Positions 1-6,818 are shown, counted from the first letter of the stretch. The stretch is DNA of 9,251 nucleotides from an uncultured Dialister sp. (GCF_900541605.1 NZ_UQKJ01000077.1:1-9251); one strand, 5' to 3'. The notes: generated from the sequence alone by a model not told the origin. Program-made: numbers and translations.

Positions 1-51
1 GTGCATAAAAATCCTTATGAAATCTGACTCTGCGAATTAATCAGCGCTTCC
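1..51 (+). repeat. Arm of dispersed MITE-like repeat (left window edge)
   Basis: This is one arm of the palindromic repeat family described at 3551-3956. It matches, without gaps, the reconstructed right arm of the element at 3743-3769 plus 3933-3956 at 46 of 51 positions by my count. It ends inward with the terminal motif AATTAATCAGCGCTTCC (35-51). The rest of the element would lie outside the window to the left. No gene is visible between this arm and the terminator at 191. Confidence 0.8.
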
Positions 52-190
52 TTAACAGCAGGAAGTGCAAGAACAGCCGGAATGACAAAGTGCGGATAGC
101 ATAACCGGCAATTCAATGATTCTGCAAACCTCTCTCCGCGTATAGTCACTTGAACCCCTTTGGAAGCAAAATACGGAAACCATGCAAAAG

Positions 191-225
191 GCGGCGCACC
201 ATCAATGATGCGCCGCTGCTTTTTT
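191..225. terminator. Intrinsic terminator after ribF, probably bidirectional
   Basis: The hairpin has an 8-bp perfect GC stem, GCGGCGCA (191-198) with TGCGCCGC (209-216), and an inner loop that can form three more pairs. On the plus strand it is followed by TGCTTTTTT. On the minus strand, the ribF direction, it is followed by CTTTTG, a shorter U-tract. It begins about 20 bases past the ribF stop, so it plausibly ends the operon and blocks transcription entering from the left. Confidence 0.8.
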
Positions 226-245
226 CATATTGTCTCACAAATGCA

Positions 246-1175
246 CTACTTTACCGTCGCCAATATCCGCTCTGCCTCCCGGACATCTTTTGCGATCTGC
301 TCCCGCAGGGCGTCGGCAGAGGGGAAGCGGATTTCTCCCCGAAGCCGCCGGATCCATCGGAGCGTAAAGGGACTGCCGTAGATGGACTCGTCAAAATGGA
401 AAATGAAGGTTTCTATGGTTCTTTCTTCATTTCCAAAGGTGGGATTGGTACCCACATTCGTAATAGCAGGGTATGTCCGTCCATGGATAATGGCTTCCGT
501 GGCATAGACCCCATCGGCAGGGCACACGTGGTTTTCCGGGAGCTCAAGGTTTGCCGTGGGAAATCCCAAAATATCCGTGCCCCGGTGAAATCCATGGACA
601 ATGTCACCGGATGTGGTATAGAACCGTCCCAGCAGGCGGGCCGATTCAGTCATATCCCCTTTCTGGATGAGGCTGCGAATGGCGGTGCTGGATACAATCT
701 CCCCATCTTCCGAGAAGAGGGGCACCACTTCCGCCCTGATCGGTGTATGCTGAAAGAATTCCAGAAGCATGGGGCTGTTTCCGAGAGCCCCATGACCGAA
801 GGTAAAATTTTCTCCGGTCACTATGCCTGCAAGTCCTGGCAGGGTTGCCAGTTCTTCCAGAAACGTTTCTGCCGGTTTCGCAAGAAATTCCCGATCCGGT
901 GCCAGAAAGAGGGCCAGCTTCATGCCTGCTTTTTCAAAGGACTGTTCCTTTTCTTTCCTGTCCTGGAGCAGGGGCACATGAATATCCGGTGCTAAAACCG
1001 ACAGGGGATGGGGCCAGAAGGTAAGTACCCCCGGCAGGGCTCCTTCGGCCAGAGCCAATGATTTTACTTTTTCAAAGAGCTTCCGATGTCCCAGATGGCA
1101 GCCGTCAAAAAATCCCATGGCCAGCACAAATCGGCTATGGACCGGCAATTCCTTCAATGATTGATAGATATCCAT
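246..1175 (-). CDS. ribF: Bifunctional riboflavin kinase / FAD synthetase
   Basis: This cytoplasmic enzyme phosphorylates riboflavin to FMN and adenylates FMN to FAD. The 309 residues match the usual family length. The N-terminal adenylyltransferase domain shows GFFDGCHLGH (residues 21-30), TFWPHP (52-57) and SSTAIR (162-167). The C-terminal flavokinase domain shows HRGTDILGFPTANL (197-210), NVGTNPTFG (240-248) and a glutamate at 255 in ETFIFHF, the position expected for the catalytic base. The loop before GFPTAN reads HRGTDIL rather than the GRxL spacing I know from other RibF proteins, probably a lineage variant. The start ATG lies 3 bases after the truB stop without a clear Shine-Dalgarno, so translation is probably coupled to truB. 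It is the last gene of the operon. Confidence 0.97.
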   Translation of the reverse strand: MDIYQSLKELPVHSRFVLAMGFFDGCHLGHRKLFEKVKSLALAEGALPGVLTFWPHPLSVLAPDIHVPLLQDRKEKEQSFEKAGMKLALFLAPDREFLAKPAETFLEELATLPGLAGIVTGENFTFGHGALGNSPMLLEFFQHTPIRAEVVPLFSEDGEIVSSTAIRSLIQKGDMTESARLLGRFYTTSGDIVHGFHRGTDILGFPTANLELPENHVCPADGVYATEAIIHGRTYPAITNVGTNPTFGNEERTIETFIFHFDESIYGSPFTLRWIRRLRGEIRFPSADALREQIAKDVREAERILATVK

Positions 1176-1178
1176 GAC

Positions 1179-2030
1179 TCAGGAAAACACTTTCTTTGGA
1201 TGAATGATTCCTCTTTGAATAGAAGCGATGCCGAGGAATCGGGAACCTGAAAATACAGCCACACTCCCGGCATCCTTCTCCCCTGTATGGATTCTCTTTC
1301 CCTGGAGAAAATCAGCCGCCTCTTTCTCGGAAATATCTATCTGGCCCAGGCCTGACAGGATGGGATGGAGGTCACGAAGGATGGCTCCTTCCGGGTCCTT
1401 TTCGATATCTTCCAGAGTCCATGCATCTTTCAGGGTGAAAGGACCCATTTCGGTTCTCGTGAGAGCACTCATGGTGAGGAGGCAGCCCGCCGCCTTTCCC
1501 AGGTCCCGTCCCAGGGCCCGGATATAGGTACCGGCACTGCAGGTGACAGACATATGGATAAGCGGAGGCTCTATATCTTCTATGGTGAGATCATAAATGG
1601 TAACCGGCCTGGCCGGCAGGTCCACTTTCTTCCCTTCCCTTGCCAGCTTATAGGCCCGTTCCCCGTGTACTTTCAGGGCAGAATAGGCAGAGGGCACCTG
1701 CATGATAGGGCCCCGCAGGGCAGCTGCCGCTTTTTCAAAGACCGAAAGATCCTCCGGCAGGGGACCTTTTTCAAGGATCCTGCCGGTCATGTCTTCCGTA
1801 TCCGTGGCAATGCCCATGGTGAATTCCGCTTCGTAGGTCTTCCGGTGAATGGGGGCATACTCGATGAGCCTCGCAGCCCGCCCCAGAAATACGGGCAGGA
1901 CGCCGGAGGCCATGGGGTCCAGTGTCCCGCCGTGGCCGATTTTTTTCTGGTGGTAAATCTTCCGGAGTTTTGCAATCACATCGAAGGAGGTCCATCCCTT
2001 CGGCTTCACCACATTGATGACACCATCCAT
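1179..2030 (-). CDS. truB: tRNA pseudouridine(55) synthase TruB
   Basis: TruB isomerises U55 in the T-loop of tRNA to pseudouridine and also helps tRNA fold. The 283-residue protein carries the family hallmark HGGTLDPMASG (33-43) with catalytic Asp38, KTYEAEF (64-70), SALKVHGERAY (117-127) and CSAGTYIRALGRDLG (164-178), followed by a C-terminal PUA-like part. The start ATG overlaps the nrnA TGA by one base (TGATG), typical of translational coupling; only a weak GGAG lies upstream. Its place between the 30S maturation factor genes and ribF is conserved in Firmicutes. Nothing appears damaged. Confidence 0.98.
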   Translation of the reverse strand: MDGVINVVKPKGWTSFDVIAKLRKIYHQKKIGHGGTLDPMASGVLPVFLGRAARLIEYAPIHRKTYEAEFTMGIATDTEDMTGRILEKGPLPEDLSVFEKAAAALRGPIMQVPSAYSALKVHGERAYKLAREGKKVDLPARPVTIYDLTIEDIEPPLIHMSVTCSAGTYIRALGRDLGKAAGCLLTMSALTRTEMGPFTLKDAWTLEDIEKDPEGAILRDLHPILSGLGQIDISEKEAADFLQGKRIHTGEKDAGSVAVFSGSRFLGIASIQRGIIHPKKVFS

Positions 2031-2995
2031 CAGAGGTATTTCTCCGCTGCTTTTACAAAGAGCGGCTCCGCCCCTTCGAAGGAATCATGAATGGTGCAGC
2101 CCGAAGCTTTCCAGTGGCCGCCGCCGCCAAATTCTGCTGCCAGTTCCCCTACGTTGGCATAGTCTTTGGAGCGCAGGGAAATCCGAGTTTCCCTGTCTCC
2201 CTTGTACTTGAAAAGCGCCGCAATTTCACAGCCCTTGATGCACCGGGGAATGGAAGCGTAGGCATCGGAATTTTCTCCATCCAGGTCCATGGCTTCTTTT
2301 CCCATGTAGGCGATGACGATCTTCCCATTGTCGTAGGAATGGACCGTACCCGCCACGAGCTGGTAGCATTTCATGGCTTCCTCCGTCTTTTCATCGAGAC
2401 GGTTGGAAATATAGGAAGGATCCGCTCCCATGGCGACGAGACGGCTGGCCATGAGCAGGGTATGGGGGGATGTGCAGCTGAACTTGAAGAATCCGCTGTC
2501 CGTACCGATGGCCATGTAGAGGGCATTGCAGGTGTCCTTGTCCATCCGGATGTTTTCATCGAAGAACATTTCCGCCAGCATTTCCGCTGTGGCTGCGTAT
2601 TTATACTGCAGGTACAGATAGTCCGTATACCGTTCATTGGACCGATGGTGGTCAATGCAGAGGCTGTCTACATCGGGAAAATCGAAGTTTCCTCCCCGTT
2701 CCAGATTTCCCAGGTCCGTGAAGACCAGGGCATCGTAGTCCCGCCCTTCCGGAATGAATGTATGCACCAGCTCCGTGGTCTTGATAAGCCGGTATACCTG
2801 GGGCACCGGATCCGGCAGTACCATGTCCGCTTCCTTTCCCATGGACAGAAGCACATTGTGGAGCGCACAGATAGACCCGACATCGTCTCCATCAGGATGC
2901 TCGTGGCCTACAAGAAGGAACCGGTTATGGGATTTCAAAAAGGCCATGGCCTCTTCTTTTGTAATTTCTTTGGCGTGATTCAGGGCAAGGCTCAT
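2030..2995 (-). CDS. nrnA: Bifunctional oligoribonuclease / pAp phosphatase (DHH-DHHA1)
   Basis: NrnA proteins degrade 2-5 nt RNA fragments left by other nucleases and dephosphorylate 3'-phosphoadenosine 5'-phosphate to AMP, replacing Orn and CysQ in many Firmicutes. The 321 residues are a normal length. The DHH domain shows HEHPDGDDVGS (31-41), an aspartate at 94 in FTDLGN, CIDHHRSN (113-120) and GTDSGFFKF (164-172), which together give the two-metal site. The DHHA1 domain ends with FGGGGHWKASGC (289-300), the substrate-binding glycine motif. The ATG overlaps the rbfA stop by 4 bases (ATGA), with a strong AGGAGG (3003-3008) 7 bases upstream. It is part of the rbfA-nrnA-truB-ribF coupled set. 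The exact preference between nanoRNA, pAp and cyclic-dinucleotide products cannot be told from sequence. Confidence 0.95.
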   Translation of the reverse strand: MSLALNHAKEITKEEAMAFLKSHNRFLLVGHEHPDGDDVGSICALHNVLLSMGKEADMVLPDPVPQVYRLIKTTELVHTFIPEGRDYDALVFTDLGNLERGGNFDFPDVDSLCIDHHRSNERYTDYLYLQYKYAATAEMLAEMFFDENIRMDKDTCNALYMAIGTDSGFFKFSCTSPHTLLMASRLVAMGADPSYISNRLDEKTEEAMKCYQLVAGTVHSYDNGKIVIAYMGKEAMDLDGENSDAYASIPRCIKGCEIAALFKYKGDRETRISLRSKDYANVGELAAEFGGGGHWKASGCTIHDSFEGAEPLFVKAAEKYL

Positions 2996-3345
2996 TTGTC
3001 TTCCTCCTCATGGATTTTTTTCAGAAGACCGTCGATGTGCATCCCATAATCCAGGGATGTATCTTCTTCAAAGGAAATTTCCGGGGTGTAATAAATTTTG
3101 AGCCGCTGCCCAAGTTCCCGGCGAATGAAGCCTTTCCCCCGGTTCAGGGCTTCCAGGGAAGCCGCCTTTTCTTCGTCCTTTCCAAAGAGGGAAACGAAGA
3201 TTTTCGCTTCCCGCAGGTCTCCGGTCACTTCGACGCCGGTGACAGTGACAAAGCCGATGCGGGGATCCTTCAGGTCATGGAGCAGCATGCTGCTCACTTC
3301 CTGTTTAATAAATTCCTGTACTTTGCGTACGCGTAATTCAGACAT
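2992..3345 (-). CDS. rbfA: 30S ribosome-binding factor RbfA
   Basis: RbfA is a small KH-fold protein that binds the immature 30S subunit near the 5' end of 16S rRNA helix 1 and supports late maturation and cold growth. The 117 residues match the family, with an N-terminal RVRKVQEFIKQEVSSML helix (5-21), the signature KDPRIGFVTVTGVEVTGDL (26-44) and RRELGQRLKIYYTPEISF (75-92). It has a strong Shine-Dalgarno AGGAGGT (3351-3357) 5 bases before the ATG, the strongest in the second half of the operon. That fits its position as the first gene after about 900 bp of non-coding DNA. A terminator (3396-3433) and a small hairpin (3367-3380) lie directly upstream. Confidence 0.97.
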   Translation of the reverse strand: MSELRVRKVQEFIKQEVSSMLLHDLKDPRIGFVTVTGVEVTGDLREAKIFVSLFGKDEEKAASLEALNRGKGFIRRELGQRLKIYYTPEISFEEDTSLDYGMHIDGLLKKIHEEEDK

Positions 3346-3366
3346 GGTACACCTCCTATGGGGTAC

Positions 3367-3380
3367 GCCGATCGTTCGGC
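3367..3380 (-). promoter_or_regulatory. Small hairpin in the rbfA leader
   Basis: On the minus strand GCCGA and TCGGC pair around an ACGA loop, ending 10 bases before the rbfA Shine-Dalgarno. It sits between the terminator T-tract and the ribosome binding site. It could protect the 5' end or modulate initiation, but no function is shown. I found no convincing -35/-10 pair between the terminator and rbfA. Confidence 0.4.
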
Positions 3381-3395
3381 AGATAATCTATAGAG

Positions 3396-3433
3396 AAAAA
3401 CATCCGCCCTTTATTCTGTTGAAAAGGCGGATG
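3396..3433 (-). terminator. Intrinsic terminator upstream of rbfA
   Basis: On the minus strand CATCCGCC (3433-3426) pairs perfectly with GGCGGATG (3408-3401). A further TTT/AAA can pair inside after a bulged G, and the stem is followed at once by TTTTT (3400-3396) and CTC. On the plus strand no T-run follows, so it acts only in the operon direction. It lies about 50 bases before the rbfA ATG, so transcripts from infB must read through it to reach rbfA, unless a promoter lies downstream of it. Confidence 0.8.
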
Positions 3434-3440
3434 GGAATAA

Positions 3441-3548
3441 TCAGGGGTAACGCCCTGCGGTCGAAGTGGTTCAGGGGGAATGGCCTCCGGCCAAAGGAGA
3501 ACGGGCTTCGCCCGAGGGTGTGCTCATGGGATGCCGCAGGCGAAGCCA
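3441..3548. repeat. Array of about four GC-rich 27-30 bp hairpin units
   Basis: Successive units each carry a short GC inverted core: CGCCCTGCGGTCG near 3451, GGCCTCCGGCC (3482-3492), GGGCTTCGCCC (3503-3513) and GCCGCAGGC (3533-3541). The unit beginning GTGGTTCAGGGGGAA at 3466 resembles the reverse complement of the 28-bp units at 4154-4209, so this array faces the other way. It abuts the palindromic element that starts at 3551. No credible reading frame runs through it; it resembles REP-type intergenic repeats. Confidence 0.65.
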
Positions 3549-3550
3549 CA

Positions 3551-3956
3551 GGAAAGCACTGACTAAGTCCTTGCCAGATTTCATTCTTGGATTTTACGCA
3601 ATGCAAGGAATAATCCGACAGGAATCGCAGACTATTTAAGACAAAGTCCTGCATAGGACTGCTGCGCCCAAGGTAAATTGATCAGCCAGCCGCTAAAAAG
3701 AAAGCATCTCCCTTTTACCCTTAGCCAAGTTATGACGAAATAGTGCATAAAAATCCCTATGAAATCTGGGGAAGCGCTGATCAATTCGCAGAGTCCGATT
3801 ATACATGTATTTTCATGCAATACTGTGTCATAATCCTCCTTAAATAGCTCGCTATTCGCGTCGGATTATTCCCTGTATTGCATGAAAATACAAGAGTATA
3901 CTCGAACAACGATTTAATCAGTGCTTCCCTGGCTCTGCGTATTAATCATCGCTCCC
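3551..3956. mobile_element. MITE-like palindromic element A, interrupted by element B
   Basis: The left end is GGAAAGCACTGACTAAGTCC at 3551. The left arm continues through a 21-base stretch (3575-3595) identical to 9222-9242 at the right window edge. The right arm is 3743-3769 continued at 3933-3956, once the 163 bases 3770-3932 are removed; the joined arm aligns ungapped with bases 1-51. Arms share CCAGATTTCAT (3574-3584) with its complement ending at 3769. Without the insertion the element would be about 243 bp. Its middle (3632-3735) includes a hairpin AGTCCT-GCAT-AGGACT (3645-3660). It has no transposase, so it would be non-autonomous. No target duplication is visible around A itself, so it may be old. 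Confidence 0.7.
3770..3928. mobile_element. MITE-like palindromic element B (159 bp) with CTGG duplication
   Basis: The termini are inverted: GGAAGCGCTGATCAATTC at the left and GATTTAATCAGTGCTTCC at the right. Inside is a perfect 17-bp inverted repeat, GTATTTTCATGCAATAC (3807-3823) with its complement at 3875-3891, and a centre AATAGC-TC-GCTATT (3843-3856). All three pairs share nearly the same centre, base 3849. CTGG stands directly on both sides (3766-3769 and 3929-3932), as expected for a 4-bp target-site duplication. The arm types are in reverse order to element A, so B is the same family inserted in the opposite direction. The GGAAG termini with a 4-bp duplication resemble IS5-family ends, an inference only. 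Confidence 0.72.
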
Positions 3957-4153
3957 CTGGCTTTGGCAGCGATATCTTTGTAAGACTGTCACTGACTTTT
4001 TCCGGAAGATTTCTCGGCTCTTTCTCACATACTATTTTCGTAGATAAAGCCAAGACTGTGCGAAATGCCGCTCGAGATGACGGGGTAAGGATAGTGGGAC
4101 ATAGAAAAGTATATCTTCTGCGGCGCTATCCATTTTGTGCGCCGCACCACCCC
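3957..4153. other. Non-coding spacer without a recognised gene
   Basis: Together with its neighbours this belongs to the 912-base gap between infB and rbfA. It holds no credible gene. A GCGGCGC/GCGCCGC hairpin (4120-4126 with 4139-4145) has a 7-bp perfect stem but no U-tract on either strand, so it is not a standard terminator. The CTCGAGATGACGGGG stretch near 4071 has the look of intergenic repeat DNA, but only one copy is seen here. Confidence 0.5.
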
Positions 4154-4209
4154 CTCGCCAGAGGCGTTTCCCTTGAGCCACCTCGCCGAAGGCGTTCCCC
4201 TTCAGCCAC
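4154..4209. repeat. Tandem pair of 28-bp GC-rich hairpin units
   Basis: Two adjacent 28-base units (4154-4181 and 4182-4209) differ at 4 positions by my count. Each starts CTCGCC, has a small inverted core (CGCCAGAGGCG and CGCCGAAGGCG) and ends AGCCAC. They lie about 50 bases after the infB stop and face opposite to the array at 3441-3548, so the two arrays bracket the palindromic elements. Confidence 0.75.
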
Positions 4210-4231
4210 TTTGCATATAGCGGTTCTCACC

Positions 4232-4251
4232 GGAAAGGAAGATTTCCTTCC
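4232..4251 (-). other. Hairpin directly after infB
   Basis: AAGGAA (4235-4240) and TTCCTT (4244-4249) pair around a 3-base loop, extendable by GG/CC pairs past a bulged A. It starts within 10 bases of the infB stop. There is no U-tract on the minus strand, so it is at most a weak terminator or a 3'-end stabiliser. Confidence 0.35.
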
Positions 4252-4257
4252 CCCTTC

Positions 4258-6801
4258 TTATTCCAGCTTGGCTGCTTCTTCCTTCAGTTCGAAGGCTTCC
4301 AGCTGGTCTCCTTCTTTCACGTCACGGTAGCTGTCGATGGCGATACCGCATTCGAAGCCTGCAGCCACTTCCTTCACGTCATCTTTGAAACGGCGAAGGG
4401 ATGCAATCTTACCTTCATGGATAACGATACCATCGCGGATGAGGCGGAGCTGGCAGGTACTGGTGACTTTACCGTCCTGGACATAAGAGCCTGCTACGAT
4501 GACTTTTGGAGTATGGATGACCTGGCGCACTTCCGCATGGCCCAGGAGAACTTCGCGGATGGTGGGTTCCAGCATACCGGCCATAGCGGCTTTGACATCG
4601 TCGATGCAGTCGTAGATGACGCGGTACAGACGGATATCGACCCCGTCTTTTTCCGCCATGGCTCTTGCATTGGCATCAGGACGGACATTGAAGCCGATAA
4701 TGAGGGCATGGGAAGCAGAAGCCAGCATGACATCGGATTCGTTGATGGCACCGACCGCAGAATGGACGATGGAAATACGGACTTCGTCGCTCTTGATAGC
4801 GGTAAGGGACTGTACCAGTGCTTCTACGGAGCCCTGGACATCGGCTTTGATGATGATATCCAGTTCCTTCATTTCCCCTTCTTTGATCTTCTCGAAGATG
4901 TTGTCCAGGGTAACCTTCTGTACGCTTCTCTGTTCTTCTTCCTTGGCCTTCGATGCCCGGAGTTCTGCAATGGCTCTGGCTTTCTTTTCATCCATTACAT
5001 AGAAATGGTCGCCCGCTTCCGGCACGCTGTCCATACCAAGGATTTCCGCCGGTGCAGAAGGCTCGGCGCTCTTCATCTTACGGCCATTTTCATTGGTCAT
5101 AGCGCGGACACGGCCCCAGCACTTGCCGGCCAGGATGCCATCTCCCACGTGGAGGGTGCCGTTCTGCACGAGGACGCTCATGACAGGGCCCCTGCCCTTA
5201 TCGAGCTGGGCTTCTACGACAACGCCATAGGCTTCACGGTTCGGATTTGCCTTGAGTTCCTGCATTTCTGCCACCAGGAGGATATTTTCCAGAAGGTCAT
5301 CAAGGCCGATTTTCTTCTTGGCGGAAATGGGGGTCATAATGACATCGCCGCCCCAGTCTTCGGCAAGGAGGCCTTCCTTGGACAGTTCTTCCTTGATGCG
5401 GTCAGGGTTGGCACCGGGCTTATCAATTTTATTGATAGCTACCATAATCGGCACCTTCGCATTCTTTGCGTGGTGGATAGCTTCGATGGTCTGCGGCATG
5501 ACGCCATCGTCTGCTGCTACGATGAGAACTGCAATATCGGTGATCTGGGCACCTCTGGAACGCATGGCGGTAAATGCTTCATGGCCCGGGGTATCGAGGA
5601 ATGTAATCTTGTGTCCTTTGTAACGGATCTGGTAAGCACCGATTCTCTGGGTAATGCCGCCGGCTTCGTGCATGGCTACATTGGTCTGCCGCAGGGCATC
5701 AAGAAGGGTGGTTTTGCCGTGGTCTACGTGGCCCATGATGGTAACCACTGCAGGCCGGGGCTTCAGGAACCGGGGATCATCGGGAGCCGGTGTATATTCG
5801 GTGGGATCTGCCGCTTCCTTCGGTTCCAGCAGTTTCACGCCGAATTCTTCTGCCAGGATTTCCACGGTATCCCGATCCAGGTTCTGGTTGATGGTGGCCA
5901 TGACGCCATCCATCATGAGATGCTTAATCACTTCGCTGACTTCCCGTCCGAAGAGATCTGCCAGTTCCTTCACGGTAACGCTCGGCGGAAGTTCCACTTC
6001 TGTGGGATAGGTGACGGCTTTTTTCTCAGCCATATGCTTCTTTTTCTTTGTCTGGTTCAAAGAACGGGCCATGAGGGAGCCCCCTTCTTTTTCCCTCCGG
6101 CTTCTTTCCCAGTCCTTCTTCGTCTTCTTCTTTGCCGGTTTTTCCCGTCTCTGGGTGGCTGCCGGTTTTTCTTCTACCGGAGCGGGGCGGCTGTTCCGGT
6201 CATTAGGCCGTCTATCCTGATGGGGACGGTCATTCCGGTCATTCCTTCCGTTTCCATTTCTATCATTTCTGCCCTGGGACGGTCTGCCGGATTCGGTCCG
6301 ATTCCTGCTGTCCCTCTGGGGACGGTCACTCCGGTTTCTTTCGCCCTGCCTTTCATTGCGGCTGTCCCGGGTATGGAAATTCTTTTCATCCCGCGGACGG
6401 TTTTCTTTCCGTTCCTGTCTCGGTTCTTCCGCCCGGCGGGCCGGCTTTGCTTCCGCCTTCGGCGCCGGCTTCGGTTCTTCTGCCTTTTTCACCGGTTTCG
6501 GAGCCGGTTTCGGTTCTTCCGGCACTTCAATGGAGGAATAGGAGGACTGCTGTTTCACTTCCCTGTTCTTCCGGTCCGTAGGCCGCCCCTGCTGGTCGAA
6601 CCGTACAGTCCGAATCATGGGCCGGCGGGCAGGCTTCTTCTTGGCGGCAAAAGCCTTCGCCAGCACAGCGTGGCCATTATCATCCACACTGCTCAGACGG
6701 CTCGTCACATCAATATTATTCTTCTTCAGTACTTCCAGTACCTCTTTATCGGTTTTCCCAAATTCCCTGGCTAATTCATAAACTCTTTTTTTCTTCTGCA
6801 T
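4258..6801 (-). CDS. infB: Translation initiation factor IF-2
   Basis: IF-2 is the GTPase that brings fMet-tRNA to the 30S subunit and promotes 50S joining. The 847 residues contain an IF2_N domain (about 1-50), a long charged linker (about 55-255), a second IF2_N domain (about 272-325) and the G domain with GHVDHGKT (357-364), DTPGHEAF (403-410), NKID (457-460) and SAK (493-495). A beta-barrel domain II, then the domain III and C-terminal fMet-tRNA-binding regions follow to residue 847. The ATG has GGGAGG (6808-6813) 6 bases upstream and starts 17 bases after the ylxQ stop. The linker is proline/lysine/alanine-rich (about 95-125), then dominated by Arg, Asn, Asp and Gln (about 130-205), so it is almost surely disordered. 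The downstream neighbour rbfA is unusually far, about 900 bp. Confidence 0.98.
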   Translation of the reverse strand: MQKKKRVYELAREFGKTDKEVLEVLKKNNIDVTSRLSSVDDNGHAVLAKAFAAKKKPARRPMIRTVRFDQQGRPTDRKNREVKQQSSYSSIEVPEEPKPAPKPVKKAEEPKPAPKAEAKPARRAEEPRQERKENRPRDEKNFHTRDSRNERQGERNRSDRPQRDSRNRTESGRPSQGRNDRNGNGRNDRNDRPHQDRRPNDRNSRPAPVEEKPAATQRREKPAKKKTKKDWERSRREKEGGSLMARSLNQTKKKKHMAEKKAVTYPTEVELPPSVTVKELADLFGREVSEVIKHLMMDGVMATINQNLDRDTVEILAEEFGVKLLEPKEAADPTEYTPAPDDPRFLKPRPAVVTIMGHVDHGKTTLLDALRQTNVAMHEAGGITQRIGAYQIRYKGHKITFLDTPGHEAFTAMRSRGAQITDIAVLIVAADDGVMPQTIEAIHHAKNAKVPIMVAINKIDKPGANPDRIKEELSKEGLLAEDWGGDVIMTPISAKKKIGLDDLLENILLVAEMQELKANPNREAYGVVVEAQLDKGRGPVMSVLVQNGTLHVGDGILAGKCWGRVRAMTNENGRKMKSAEPSAPAEILGMDSVPEAGDHFYVMDEKKARAIAELRASKAKEEEQRSVQKVTLDNIFEKIKEGEMKELDIIIKADVQGSVEALVQSLTAIKSDEVRISIVHSAVGAINESDVMLASASHALIIGFNVRPDANARAMAEKDGVDIRLYRVIYDCIDDVKAAMAGMLEPTIREVLLGHAEVRQVIHTPKVIVAGSYVQDGKVTSTCQLRLIRDGIVIHEGKIASLRRFKDDVKEVAAGFECGIAIDSYRDVKEGDQLEAFELKEEAAKLE

Positions 6802-6818
6802 AAGCAGCCTCCCAACCT

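Noticed and set aside
2087..3049. A 320-codon plus-strand frame opposite nrnA, and similar frames opposite nusA (7716-8513), ribF (150-995) and truB (1365-2090)
   Set aside because: All lie opposite well-supported conserved genes, show no family motifs, and arise from the codon bias of the true strand.
3388..3654. An 88-codon minus-strand frame upstream of rbfA
   Set aside because: It runs across GC-rich repeat units and the terminator, with no ribosome binding site or recognisable motif.
3798..3803. A perfect minus-strand TATAAT inside element B as an rbfA promoter
   Set aside because: No -35 match at 16-18 bases and no extended -10; TTGCAT lies only 11 bases upstream. It is part of the repeat arm and over 450 bases from rbfA, with a terminator between.
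3441..4209. CRISPR-like array of short repeats
   Set aside because: Units are contiguous or nearly so, with degenerate sequence and no unique spacers of constant length, and no cas genes are present.
3878..4330. A 150-codon plus-strand frame across the infB-rbfA gap
   Set aside because: It begins inside element B, crosses the 28-bp repeat units and runs into the 3' end of infB. Its start (MHENTRVYSNNDLISAS) is just the translated repeat arm and recurs at other arms.
4417..6774. A 785-codon open frame on the plus strand, antisense to infB
   Set aside because: It is a long shadow of the infB codon pattern. The product has no recognisable domain, is rich in His/Phe/Arg runs, and the minus-strand frame is unambiguous IF-2.
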